Source of the DNA: Streptococcus sanguinis
GTDB lineage: Bacteria; Bacillota; Bacilli; Lactobacillales; Streptococcaceae
Reading direction: 5' to 3'
Assembly: GCF_013343115.1 (NCBI RefSeq)
Contig: NZ_CP054570.1
Coordinates: forward strand, 806,001 to 870,000
Length of the DNA: 64,000 bases
The position numbers and the translations under genes were made by a program. The notes under the pieces are model-generated. The model was not told the DNA's origin, searched no databases, and saw nothing but the letters and a program-made list of their open reading frames with translations. Below, piece by piece: positions 27,020-35,119 of the stretch (position 1 is the first letter of the stretch; the number at the start of each line of letters is the position of its first letter).

Positions 27020-27352
27020 ATGGAAACAGTAGATATAATAATTAAACAAATTACAAATAAAACAATGACATATAAGGTGTTAAGGGAAGTTACCCCATTC
27101 TCTTTAAGCGAAATAAAGTCTAGAATAGAAAAACACGAACCAGTAATGTCAGCCAATGATTTGAAACTAGATGAATTAAAGAAAATTAGAGAAGCAATAA
27201 ACCGATTAAATAATTTAGGAACTAAAGTGATAATAAAGGATGTTACTGGTGAAATAACTTTAGAAATATTGAATAATATTATTACTAGTTATGAGGGGAT
27301 TGCAAGAGACACAGAAGAACTAGATGAACTTATGTTTTCTGATGAGGAATAA
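27020..27352 (+). CDS. Cognate immunity protein candidate for the GHH/HNH toxin
   Basis: 110-residue acidic, helical, cytoplasmic protein directly after the toxin, with RBS AGGAAGGA. Position, size, acidity (LMFSDEE end) and low GC fit an immunity protein; there is no recognisable family signature. The role is inferred only from position. Confidence 0.6.
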   Translation: METVDIIIKQITNKTMTYKVLREVTPFSLSEIKSRIEKHEPVMSANDLKLDELKKIREAINRLNNLGTKVIIKDVTGEITLEILNNIITSYEGIARDTEELDELMFSDEE

Positions 27353-27412
27353 AATGCCATATATTGAAACAGATTTATCATTTTAAACAAATAATAAGTT
27401 TCAAGAGTATTG

Positions 27413-27442
27413 AACCATCTGAGATATTTTGGATGGTTTTTA
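27413..27442 (+). terminator. Hairpin terminator, copy 1 of a repeated block
   Basis: AACCATC ... GGATGGTT stem with T-run. The same AACCATCC/GGATGGTT stem recurs at 28106 and 29022. A TATACT box (27463-27468) in context TTTTTTGTTATACTA follows and resembles those at 29072 and 30391. Confidence 0.65.
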
Positions 27443-27531
27443 CATCTTCGGAGATTTTTTGTTATACTATATTTATTAACTATTGTCTTTTTAAGCTACT
27501 TTCTTGTAGGAAGCATCCCTGTTGATTTACT

Positions 27532-27603
27532 TATAGTGCTTCATAATATCCACACTTAGCAAATAGACCAGAAGTAATTCTCCCAGTTACCTTCGAGGAA
27601 TAA
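27532..27603 (+). pseudogene. Fragment of a GHH/HNH toxin C-terminus
   Basis: The frame reads YSAS, a stop, then YPHLANRPEVILPVTFEE and TAA. The intact toxin at 24891 has YSASQYPHLANRSEVIYPVTF. It is a displaced, decayed toxin tip directly before an immunity-like gene. Confidence 0.8.
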
Positions 27604-27607
27604 ATAG

Positions 27608-28084
27608 ATGAAATTAGATACTAGAGTTGAACAAGCTTTGCGAGATATAAATTTTGTAGAGAGATATGAAGCATTGTCCAATAAATTTAGTAGGGGTAGG
27701 ACTCCTAAGGAGAAAGCTTTGGATTATTATGATGGTGATTTTTTAATGGAAATAATCAATTCATTCGGTTATGAAGTAAAATTTAATAAGAAAGAGTATT
27801 TTTTCTCGTTAAAAAAGGAAAAAAATGGTCAATATGAATTCGGTTTTAAATTTTCTTTGGAATATGGAATGGTTGAATTGATTTGGGACTTAAAGGATTC
27901 AAACCAAAAAGTGTTGCTAGGAACTAATTTGTTTACAATTGTAAGATTACTAACTTCACCGGAAAATAAGATAATGGATCCCATTATTTCCGATTATGTA
28001 GATTTTCGGGATGTCATGAAAATCGCTTTTGAAATGTATGAAGATTTTAAGCAAGCATTTTTAAAGATTTCTGAAGTGGAGTAA
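27608..28084 (+). CDS. Orphan immunity-like protein, copy 1
   Basis: 158-residue cytoplasmic protein, helical with an amphipathic beta portion (YFFSLKKEKNGQYEFGFKFSL). About 96% identical at DNA level to the gene at 30485, including the bases just before the start (GAGGAATAAATAG). The two differ mainly at residues 10-15 and the last five. Family not recognised. It follows a toxin-tip fragment, so I infer an orphan immunity gene kept after loss of its toxin. AT-rich compared with flanking core genes. Confidence 0.6.
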   Translation: MKLDTRVEQALRDINFVERYEALSNKFSRGRTPKEKALDYYDGDFLMEIINSFGYEVKFNKKEYFFSLKKEKNGQYEFGFKFSLEYGMVELIWDLKDSNQKVLLGTNLFTIVRLLTSPENKIMDPIISDYVDFRDVMKIAFEMYEDFKQAFLKISEVE

Positions 28085-28105
28085 TTTTAAAAATTACAAT
28101 AGTAG

Positions 28106-28136
28106 AAAACCATCCAAATAATTTTGGATGGTTTTC
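28106..28136 (+). terminator. Hairpin terminator, copy 2
   Basis: AAAACCATCCAAA/TTTTGGATGGTTTT, same stem as at 27413 and 29022. Confidence 0.7.
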
Positions 28137-28161
28137 ACATTTTGAAGAAGCAGTACAACAT

Positions 28162-28395
28162 ATGGATCCTGAAAAAGTAAAAGGTACATTAGAAATGCAT
28201 CAATCTAATCCAAGTGGTGTATGTACTTCGTGCATTTCTGGCATCACAAATGAGGCTGCTAAAGAAGGAATTTTTTTACAATTTTCAAAAAAATATCCAG
28301 ATTTAAAAATTGTGGTTACATCAGTCGAGAGAGAGGGTGTTAGAAAAGTTGGAAGGTTAAATTTCACAATCCAAAATGGAAAGTATTTGAAGTAG
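28162..28395 (+). CDS. Orphan toxin C-terminal fragment, deaminase-like
   Basis: 77-residue frame without a ribosome binding site. Pattern NPSGVCTSCISGI followed by FSKKYPDLKIVVTS resembles the CxxC zinc-binding end of bacterial toxin deaminases. The His-Ala-Glu part of the active site is absent, so it cannot be an active enzyme alone. The frame extends upstream without an ATG to about 28084. A second, more decayed relative lies at 29121-29243. Best read as the tip of a lost LXG-type toxin left in front of an immunity gene. Confidence 0.5.
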   Translation: MDPEKVKGTLEMHQSNPSGVCTSCISGITNEAAKEGIFLQFSKKYPDLKIVVTSVEREGVRKVGRLNFTIQNGKYLK

Positions 28396-28415
28396 TGAGG
28401 TAAGGAAAGTAAAAA

Positions 28416-28898
28416 ATGAGTAAAAATATAAACGCAATATATAAACTAGGGATTGCTACGTGGTTATCCAAATCTATGCAGGAAAGTAAGTTTTATAAAA
28501 ATATTGATGAGCTTCTTGAAGCTTGTTGGGAATGGGTAGAAAATCAGGAGGTACCAGCAGATTATTTATACTCTCTTCTTGATGATGGGACTGAATTTGG
28601 CGGGGCTTTTATTTATATGCAAGAGGATGATCCAAAATATGAATCAAGGTGGAACTGTATCTTTGAAGCGGGGGCTTCGATATCTTCATTAGCTTTTGAG
28701 TTCGAGGGAAAAGAATATAAACCTGCTTTATTAGAAGAAATTGATTCTGAACAAGAAGAGGAGTACTTTAATGAACAATTACAGGATATTTTTGGAAACA
28801 AAATTGATGTTTTAGAAAATTACAAAAAATATTTATCAAGCAATCTTGATATAACAAAAGATGGAATTTTAAATAAATTATCAGAGATACTCGGTTAA
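28416..28898 (+). CDS. Imm6-like immunity protein
   Basis: 160-residue acidic cytoplasmic protein, starting 20 bases after the deaminase-like fragment with RBS GAGGTAAGG. The pattern ACWEWVENQ, LYSLLDDGTEF, W..IFEAG..ISSLAFEFEG and P.LLEEID resembles the Imm6 family of polymorphic-toxin immunity proteins. It is clearly related to the gene at 29749 and more distantly to that at 29257. The activity is inferred from family likeness and position. Confidence 0.6.
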   Translation: MSKNINAIYKLGIATWLSKSMQESKFYKNIDELLEACWEWVENQEVPADYLYSLLDDGTEFGGAFIYMQEDDPKYESRWNCIFEAGASISSLAFEFEGKEYKPALLEEIDSEQEEEYFNEQLQDIFGNKIDVLENYKKYLSSNLDITKDGILNKLSEILG

Positions 28899-29021
28899 AT
28901 GTGAAGTTAGTAATATTTCATTTTATCAGCTGTTAAACTGTCGGGTTAAATGTATACAAAACATAGAGTTGGTAGATAGCTTTTTTAAAGTTTAATGAAT
29001 ATAATTGATATACATAAAACG

Positions 29022-29050
29022 AAACCATCCAATTCAAATGGATGGTTTTC
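29022..29050 (+). terminator. Hairpin terminator, copy 3
   Basis: AAACCATCCA/TGGATGGTTT. It is followed by TTTTCAAAAGTTTTTG and TATACT (29072-29077), a block repeated almost exactly at 30375-30396. Confidence 0.7.
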
Positions 29051-29071
29051 TCGTTTTTCAAAAGTTTTTGT

Positions 29072-29077
29072 TATACT
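29072..29077 (+). promoter_or_regulatory. Repeated -10 element before orphan immunity genes
   Basis: Extended TTGTTATACTAGATTT. The near-identical block is at 30391-30396 (TTGCTATACTAGATTT) and a weaker one at 27463-27468. Each may give a separate promoter to the immunity cassette behind it. Confidence 0.5.
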
Positions 29078-29120
29078 AGATTTATCCCTTTAATACACTG
29101 TATTCAGTCAATGATTGGTT

Positions 29121-29243
29121 GTATCATTGAGTGAAATATTTCCTAAACTTAGAATTGAAGTAAGCTCTGAAGTGGTTGAAGGTATTAAAGTAAATGGACG
29201 CTTACAATTTGTAGTTGAGAATGGTCTGTATATCATAGATTAG
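29121..29243 (+). pseudogene. Second deaminase-like toxin C-terminal fragment
   Basis: The frame reads VSLSEIFPKLRIEVSS ... GRLQFVVENGLYIID, then TAG. It aligns with YPDLKIVVTS ... GRLNFTIQNGKYLK of the fragment at 28162. No start codon; upstream frame disrupted. Confidence 0.65.
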
Positions 29244-29256
29244 AAAGAAAATAGAA

Positions 29257-29745
29257 ATGGAATTAAGCCTTAATCTTTTACACTTTATGCAAAAACTAAC
29301 GGATTCTCTAGAAAGGTATATAAAAAACTTAGACTATAAGGAATATGTGCATAAAACATTAGAACTCACAAGTAAATCTATTGATAGAATTAGTGAGTCT
29401 GATCCAGACTTATTGTATAGTAGATTGGAAAACATTGATGAGGAAGATATTTTAACTTATTTTGAGTTAGATAAAGAGACCAATCCTGCTATTTGGAGTT
29501 GCATCGCGAATTTCCTTGCTTTAGTTAGTTACTACTCTTATGAAGCTACTGGTGAAAAATATTTTCCTGAGACCATTGAGAATGTGGATGAAGAAACACT
29601 AGAAGATTATTTTGATAATTATAAAAAACTAATCAATTCGTATAAAGAATTATCAAAATTGAACAACTCACTCCAGGATGAGAAGTATTTAAAAGATAAA
29701 GTTGTTGGCCATTATTTTAAATTTCTTTTCGAAGGAAAAAGATAA
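29257..29745 (+). CDS. Orphan immunity-like protein, distant Imm6 relative
   Basis: 162-residue acidic helical protein 13 bases after the deaminase-like fragment. It shares spacing with the Imm6-like neighbours: AIWSCIANFLALVSYYSYEATGEKYFPETIENVDEETLEDYFDNY (pattern W..I...L...SYEA....P..IE.VDE). Low GC. Its last 44 bases overlap an open frame of the next gene, but that gene probably starts later. Confidence 0.5.
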   Translation: MELSLNLLHFMQKLTDSLERYIKNLDYKEYVHKTLELTSKSIDRISESDPDLLYSRLENIDEEDILTYFELDKETNPAIWSCIANFLALVSYYSYEATGEKYFPETIENVDEETLEDYFDNYKKLINSYKELSKLNNSLQDEKYLKDKVVGHYFKFLFEGKR

Positions 29746-29748
29746 GAA

Positions 29749-30235
29749 TATGAGAGTAGTTGAACTTTGCTTTATGCTAACTTATTCAGAGGCAATTTTT
29801 GCTCAAATAAAAACACAATATAAAACTCAAATTCGAAGTGCTTTAGATGAATGTTGGTGTTTTTTAGAAAACAAAAATAAGTCAGGTAAAGATCTTTATA
29901 TTCTGTTAGATGATGGAACTGATTTTAATGGAATTTTTATCTACATGCAATTAGATAATGATGAATCTAATATTCCTTTATGGGATAATATCAGCTATGC
30001 GATAGCTGCAACTGCTAAGGAGGCGTACTTATTTGAACATCAAACACAGTTACCTTCAGCTTTGGAAAATATAGATTCAAATTTATTAGACATATTTATT
30101 GAAAATTTAGAAGAAATAAACTCAAATTTATATAAATGTGTTGGAGAGATAAAAAAATTTGCGGGGAATAATCACTCATTTTCAAAAATTGCTGCTCTCA
30201 ACGAATTGGGGGAATTGGGACTAATTGAATTGTAA
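29749..30235 (+). CDS. Imm6-like immunity protein, second copy
   Basis: Related to the protein at 28416: LDECWCFLENK, LYILLDDGTDFNGIFIYMQ, W.NISYAIAATAKEAYLFE, LPSALENIDSNLL. The frame is open from 29702, but the ATG near 29750 after GAAGGAAAAAG gives a start without overlapping the previous gene. The tail GELGLIEL is unlike the other copy. Presumed immunity protein; toxin partner unknown. Confidence 0.5.
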
Positions 30236-30338
30236 TATAGCTTTTAAATATTTTGGAAATGATAACAATTTGTTAAGAAGAAATTGCTGGATTTGCAAGT
30301 CGTGAGCAAATGATTGTTAGGTTGTGGTCTTATTGTTT

Positions 30339-30371
30339 AAAATGTGATAAATAGGTGTTATCACATTTTTA
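30339..30371 (+). terminator. Terminator in the immunity array
   Basis: AAATGTGATAA/TTATCACATTT stem then T-rich. It is followed by TTTTCAAAAGTTTTTG and TATACT (30391-30396). Confidence 0.7.
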
Positions 30372-30484
30372 TATTTTCAAAAGTTTTTGCTATACTAGAT
30401 TTCTATTAATTACTCAATTATCTGGTTGTGATATAATATGTCCAAAGTACACCCTAGAATTACAATTTACTGAGGAATAAATAG

Positions 30485-30961
30485 ATGAAATTAGATACTA
30501 GAGTTGAAAAAGCTTTACAAAATATAAATTTTGTAGAAAGATATGAAGCATTGTCCAATAAATTTAGTAGGGGTAGAACTCCTAAAGAGAAAGCTTTAGA
30601 TTATTATGATGGTGATTTTTTAATGGAAATAATCAATTCATTCGGTTATGAAGTGAAATTTAATAAGAAAGAGTATTTTTTCTCGTTAAAAAAGGAAAAA
30701 AATGGTCAATATGAATTCGGTTTTAAATTTTCTTTGGAATATGGAATGGTTGAATTGATTTGGGACTTAAAAGATTCAAACCAAAAAGTGTTGCTAGGAA
30801 CTAATTTGTTTACAATTATAAGATTACTAACTTCACCGGAAAATAAGATAATGGATCCCATTATTTCCGATTATGTAGATTTTCGGGATGTCATGAAAAT
30901 CGCTTTTGAAATGTATGAAGATTTTAAGCAAGCATTTTTGAAGATTGCTGCGGAAGATTAA
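30485..30961 (+). CDS. Orphan immunity-like protein, copy 2
   Basis: 158 residues, near-identical to the protein at 27608 (differences at EKALQN, one Ile/Val and the final AAED). The duplication includes about 13 bases before the start but not the toxin fragment, and marks recent recombination within the array. Function as for copy 1. Confidence 0.6.
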   Translation: MKLDTRVEKALQNINFVERYEALSNKFSRGRTPKEKALDYYDGDFLMEIINSFGYEVKFNKKEYFFSLKKEKNGQYEFGFKFSLEYGMVELIWDLKDSNQKVLLGTNLFTIIRLLTSPENKIMDPIISDYVDFRDVMKIAFEMYEDFKQAFLKIAAED

Positions 30962-31004
30962 TTTTTTAGAAGAGATGTTAAAAAATATTATTAAAGGGAC
31001 GGTC

Positions 31005-31508
31005 ATGCCCCAAGAAATCATTGAGAAGTATAAGAATCAAGTTCCAGCAGAACTAGTTCAAATATGGAGAGAAGATGGTCTGGGGACTTTTTTAGACGGT
31101 TTCCTAAAGGTGATTAATCCAGATAAGTATCTTGAACTGGTTAGGGAGACATATTTCAGAGGGGATATTTCCATTCCAATTTTTGTGACAGGTTTTGGCG
31201 ACATCATAACTTGGGAAGAAAACAAATATGTGGGAATTATTAAATACAAAAATGGCAGTTTTAATATCATGATAAAAAACTTTACTCATTTTTTGAAATT
31301 TATAGATAGTAATCATATTACAAAACATTTTGATCTACCGCTTTATCATGAAGCGATAGAGAAATATGGTCCTCTTGATTATTCCCAATGTTTTGGTTTT
31401 GTTCCTCTATTAGCTTTAGGTGTCTTTAAAGATGTAAAACATTTAAATAGGGTAAAGATTTATGAACATATTCTATTGATTGCTCAATTGGCTGGTAATA
31501 TTGGTTGA
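31005..31508 (+). CDS. GAD-like/DUF1851 (Tdi1-type) immunity-like protein
   Basis: 167-residue protein. The N-terminal part MPQEIIEKYKNQVPAELVQIWREDGLGTFLDGFLKVINPDKY matches the GAD-like domain, and the rest (YGPLDYSQCFGFVPLLALG) matches the DUF1851/Tdi1 C-terminal domain, which occurs in immunity proteins of T6SS and T7SS toxins. The frame is open from 30945; the ATG at 31005 after AAAGGGACGG is preferred and avoids overlap with the previous gene. Last member of the array. Confidence 0.65.
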   Translation: MPQEIIEKYKNQVPAELVQIWREDGLGTFLDGFLKVINPDKYLELVRETYFRGDISIPIFVTGFGDIITWEENKYVGIIKYKNGSFNIMIKNFTHFLKFIDSNHITKHFDLPLYHEAIEKYGPLDYSQCFGFVPLLALGVFKDVKHLNRVKIYEHILLIAQLAGNIG

Positions 31509-31626
31509 TATTTTGAAAATTGAGCTTATTTGCGAAGGAATGAAAAACTCCTCTGTGAAAAACTTCTGCAAACTCTTACAAAATATGATAAAATGAAGCT
31601 AGTATATTTAGAAAAGGATGCGACTT

Positions 31627-32232
31627 ATGAAATTTCTAGAACTCAATAAAAAGCGTCATGCAACCAAGCATTTTAATGACAAACCCGTGGATCCAAAGGA
31701 TGTTCGTACAGCGATTGAGATTGCGACTTTGGCACCTAGTGCTCACAATAGCCAGCCATGGAAGTTTGTTGTGGTGCGGGAGCATAATCAAGCTCTAGCA
31801 GAGACAGCTTTCGGTGGAAATGTGGACCAGATTAAGGAAGCACCAGTGACCATTGCTCTCTTTACGGATACAGATTTGCCCAAGCGGGCTCGCAAGATTG
31901 CGCGTGTGGCTGGAGTTAAGAATTTCTCTGATGAGCAGCTTCAATTTTACATGCAGAATCTGCCTGCTGAGTTTGCTCGCTATAGTGAACAGCAAAAGAG
32001 TGATTATTTAGCTCTTAATGCTGGTCTGGTGGCTATGAATCTTGTTCTGGCTCTGACTGACCAAGGTATCGGATCTAACATTATCTTAGGTTTCGATAAA
32101 TCTAAGGTTAATGAGGTTTTGGAAATTGATGAGCGTTTTCGTCCGGAACTCTTAATTACGGTTGGTTATACTAATGAAAAACTAGACCCTAGTTATCGTT
32201 TGCCGGTTGATGAAATCATTGAGAAACGTTGA
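31627..32232 (+). CDS. Nitroreductase family protein
   Basis: 201-residue flavin-dependent nitroreductase (FMN, NAD(P)H). FMN-binding pattern KRHATKHFND near the N-terminus, LAPSAHNSQPWKFVVV, and the C-terminal GIGSNIILGFDKSKVNEVL. The ATG at 31627, nine bases after AAAGG, is favoured over the one at 31618. The physiological substrate is unknown. It marks the return to core genome after the immunity array. Confidence 0.88.
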   Translation: MKFLELNKKRHATKHFNDKPVDPKDVRTAIEIATLAPSAHNSQPWKFVVVREHNQALAETAFGGNVDQIKEAPVTIALFTDTDLPKRARKIARVAGVKNFSDEQLQFYMQNLPAEFARYSEQQKSDYLALNAGLVAMNLVLALTDQGIGSNIILGFDKSKVNEVLEIDERFRPELLITVGYTNEKLDPSYRLPVDEIIEKR

Positions 32233-32301
32233 TATAGTTATGTTTTTGATTTAATTCGTATGTATATTGATTTAAATCGAATTAGAGATTGGGGTAAAAT
32301 A

Positions 32302-33708
32302 ATGACAATTGATTTTAAAGCAGAAGTTGAAAAACGAAGAGAAGATCTCTTAGCTGACTTGTTCAGTCTTTTAGAAATCAACTCAGAACGGGACGATTCC
32401 AAGGCAGACAAGGAACATCCTTTTGGACCTGGTCCTGTTCAAGCTCTGCATAAGTTTTTAGAAATTGCTGAACGAGATGGTTATGAAACCAAGAATGTGG
32501 ACAATTATGCTGGCCACTTTACTTTTGGTGAGGGTGAGGAAGAATTGGGAATCTTTGCCCACATGGATGTGGTTCCTGCTGGAAGTGGCTGGAATACAGA
32601 TCCTTACAAACCTGAAATTATTGATGATAAGCTTTATGCGCGTGGTTCGTCTGATGATAAAGGGCCAACCATGGCTTGTTACTACGGTTTGAAAATCATC
32701 AAAGACTTGGGCTTGCCAGTATCTAAGTGTGTGCGCTTTGTGGTGGGGACAGACGAGGAATCCGGTTGGCAAGACATGGACTATTATTTCAAGCATGTTG
32801 GTTTGCCTAAGCCAGACTTTGGTTTCTCACCAGATGCGGAATTTCCAATCATTAATGGTGAAAAAGGGAATATCACAGAATATCTCCACTTTGGTAACAG
32901 TAATGATGGCAGCTTTAAACTCAAAAGCTTCACTGGAGGACTTCGTGAGAATATGGTGCCAGAATCAGCGACAGCCATTTTTACAGCGCCAATTGATGCA
33001 GCGGAATTGGATACCAAATTACAAGACTTTGCTGCTACGCACAAGGTTTCAGCTAGTCTGAAAGCAAGTGGCGACGCTCTTGAAGTGACAGTTATTGGGA
33101 AATCAGCTCATGGTTCTACACCAGAGGATGGTATCAACGGAGCAACCTATTTAGCTCTCTTCCTCAACCAATTTGATTTTGCTGATGATGCCAAGGCTTA
33201 TCTGGAAGTGGCGGCTCGAGTTCTGCACGAGGATTTTACTGGTGAAAAGTTAGGAATTGCTTATACGGATGCTAAAATGGGCGCTCTCAGCATGAATGCC
33301 GGTGTCTTCCATTTTGACAGCGCCAAGGCTGACAATACTATTGCTCTGAACATCCGTTACCCTCAAGGAACTGATCCGAAAACAATTCAGGCCGGTCTTG
33401 AAAAAGTTGCTGGTGTTGTGTCAGTGAGTCTGTCTGATCATGGGCACACTCCGCACTATGTCCCAGCAGATGATGAGTTGGTAGCAACTCTTTTGAGTGT
33501 TTACGAAAAACAAACAGGTCTTAAAGGGCATGAACAAGTCATCGGTGGTGGAACCTTTGGCCGTCTTTTGAAGCGAGGTGTGGCTTTTGGTGCTATGTTC
33601 CCAGACTATGTCAACACTATGCACCAAGCCAACGAATTTACTGATGTAGAAGACCTTTTCCGTGCTGCGGCCATTTACGCGGAAGCTATCTACGAATTAA
33701 TCAAATAA
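32302..33708 (+). CDS. pepV: Dipeptidase PepV (M20 family)
   Basis: 468-residue zinc dipeptidase of the M20 family, which cleaves dipeptides and some tripeptides in the cytoplasm. Metal ligands are in GIFAHMDVVPAGSGW (His, Asp), SSDDKGP (bridging Asp), TDEESGW (catalytic Glu) and SPDAEFP; the last His is in ANEF/NTMHQANE. The lid domain lies at about 185-380. The ATG at 32302 (MTIDFKAEVEKRREDLLADL) matches family starts; the upstream open part is not conserved. Confidence 0.93.
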   Translation: MTIDFKAEVEKRREDLLADLFSLLEINSERDDSKADKEHPFGPGPVQALHKFLEIAERDGYETKNVDNYAGHFTFGEGEEELGIFAHMDVVPAGSGWNTDPYKPEIIDDKLYARGSSDDKGPTMACYYGLKIIKDLGLPVSKCVRFVVGTDEESGWQDMDYYFKHVGLPKPDFGFSPDAEFPIINGEKGNITEYLHFGNSNDGSFKLKSFTGGLRENMVPESATAIFTAPIDAAELDTKLQDFAATHKVSASLKASGDALEVTVIGKSAHGSTPEDGINGATYLALFLNQFDFADDAKAYLEVAARVLHEDFTGEKLGIAYTDAKMGALSMNAGVFHFDSAKADNTIALNIRYPQGTDPKTIQAGLEKVAGVVSVSLSDHGHTPHYVPADDELVATLLSVYEKQTGLKGHEQVIGGGTFGRLLKRGVAFGAMFPDYVNTMHQANEFTDVEDLFRAAAIYAEAIYELIK

Positions 33709-33716
33709 AAAAGAAG

Positions 33717-33750
33717 AACTCGTTTGGTCTTGCCAAATGAGTTTCTTTGC
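33717..33750 (+). terminator. Terminator after pepV
   Basis: Stem AACTCGTTTGG/CCAAATGAGTT with one G-U pair. The following T-run is short (TTCTTT), so it may only attenuate; the next RBS starts right after. Confidence 0.6.
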
Positions 33751-33761
33751 AAGGAGTTGCT

Positions 33762-34346
33762 ATGCATACTTTAGAAGATATTACTAAGGCCATCATGGCC
33801 GACCCAGAAAATAAAGAATTTACGGAGCAAGGGATCAAGCCGCTTTTTGCGGCACCAAAGAATGCTCGAATTAACATTGTTGGTCAGGCGCCGGGGCTGA
33901 AAACTCAAGAGGCAGGGCTTTACTGGAAAGATAAGAGTGGTGACCGGTTGAGAGAATGGCTGAGTGTTGATGAAGAGATGTTTTATAATTCTGGCTACTT
34001 TGCAGTTTTGCCCATGGATTTTTATTTTCCAGGACATGGGAAATCTGGTGATTTACCGCCTCGTAAGGACTTTGCGGACAAATGGCATCAGCCGATTTTA
34101 AAGCTTTTACCAGATATTGAGCTGACCATTTTGATTGGTCAGTATGCACAGAAATACTATCTGCATCAAAAAGGAAATATCAAGCTGACCGAGACAGTTC
34201 AGCATTATCAAGACTATCTGCCTGATTTTTTCCCTTTGGTACACCCATCGCCCCGCAACCAAATCTGGATGGCTAAAAATCCTTGGTTTGCAGAGCAGGT
34301 TGTGCCAGACCTGCAAGCATTGGTACAAAAGATTATTCATCAATAA
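33762..34346 (+). CDS. Uracil-DNA glycosylase family protein
   Basis: 194-residue protein of the UDG superfamily (family 4/5-like). IVGQAPGLKTQEAG is motif A-like, HPSPRNQIW is the C-terminal HPSPRN motif (motif B), with a Tyr/Phe-rich central region (NSGYFAVLPMDFYFPG). Likely removes deaminated bases from DNA. RBS AAGGAG lies five bases before ATG 33762. Probably cotranscribed with the next gene. Confidence 0.85.
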   Translation: MHTLEDITKAIMADPENKEFTEQGIKPLFAAPKNARINIVGQAPGLKTQEAGLYWKDKSGDRLREWLSVDEEMFYNSGYFAVLPMDFYFPGHGKSGDLPPRKDFADKWHQPILKLLPDIELTILIGQYAQKYYLHQKGNIKLTETVQHYQDYLPDFFPLVHPSPRNQIWMAKNPWFAEQVVPDLQALVQKIIHQ

Positions 34347-34358
34347 AGGAGAAAAACT

Positions 34359-34847
34359 ATGGATGCTTATCAACAAGTAGCAAATAAGTTGCACGAGTTG
34401 GGAATCACCTTTGATGTGGTGGAGCACCCACCTGCATTTACGACAGAGCAAGCAGATAGCTATATTGAAGGCATGGAAGGAGTTCGAACTAAGTCCATGT
34501 TTTTGACCAACAAAAAGAAAACTCAGTATTATTTGCTGATTATGGATGACAAGAAACGATTGGATATGAATGACTTTAAAATTCAAGTGGGAGCTGATAG
34601 GATTCGCATGGCCTCATTGAACTCCTTGGCTGAGAAAATGAACCTACCAGCAGGAACGGTTTCGCCTTTTGGTCTCCTCAACAACGAGGAAAAGGACATT
34701 CAAGTTTATTTTGATAAGGACATTGTATCTGAGGATATCATGACTTTTCATCCTAATACCAATGAAAAGACCATCTTTGTCTCTACAACAGATTTGTTTA
34801 AATTCCTGCATGATTTGGGCTACTCTTACCAAGTGCTGGAGCTTTAA
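34359..34847 (+). CDS. Prolyl-tRNA deacylase (ProX/YbaK-type editing protein)
   Basis: 162-residue trans-editing protein of the YbaK/ProX family, which hydrolyses mischarged Ala- or Cys-tRNA(Pro). The pattern FDVVEHPPAFTTEQAD with EGVRTKSMFLTNKK gives the substrate pocket, and FGLLNNEEKDIQVYFDKD the C-terminal half. Start ATG 34359 with RBS AAGGAG, 12 bases after the upstream stop. Confidence 0.88.
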   Translation: MDAYQQVANKLHELGITFDVVEHPPAFTTEQADSYIEGMEGVRTKSMFLTNKKKTQYYLLIMDDKKRLDMNDFKIQVGADRIRMASLNSLAEKMNLPAGTVSPFGLLNNEEKDIQVYFDKDIVSEDIMTFHPNTNEKTIFVSTTDLFKFLHDLGYSYQVLEL

Positions 34848-34940
34848 CTAACTGTTTTGCTGAGATAGAGTAGTACTATCCAGCTGCTCTTTCGGGTGAT
34901 TAAACCTAGCGGATTGCTATCACTCGTTTGCTAGCGTCTT

Positions 34941-35066
34941 TGTACCTCTATCTTGATTTTGGATGAAGGACATATCCAGCAACGTGCTTCCCCTCAGGAG
35001 ATTCTCCAACAGCCGGCTGATGATTTTGTCAAAGAACTATTAGATCTTGCTGGAGTATCTGACTGA
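34941..35066 (+). pseudogene. Remnant of an osmoprotectant-type ABC transporter ATPase
   Basis: The frame ending at TGA 35064-35066 reads ILDEGHIQQRASPQEILQQP and ADDFVKELLDLAGVSD. This is the typical C-terminal end of an OpuCA/ProV-type ATPase (D.G.I.Q..sP.eIL..Pa.dFV). No Walker motifs remain. The 90 bases before it contain a small stem (CTAGCG/GCTAG) but no gene. Confidence 0.65.
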
Positions 35067-35119
35067 TTTTTTGATAATAAGCTTAGAATGCTAAACTTTG
35101 TAGAAAGCGAGGTGATTCT

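Noticed and set aside
22981-31508. A complete type VII secretion system
   Set aside because: No EssC, EsaA, EssA, EssB or YukD homologue is encoded; only effector, accessory and immunity genes are present.
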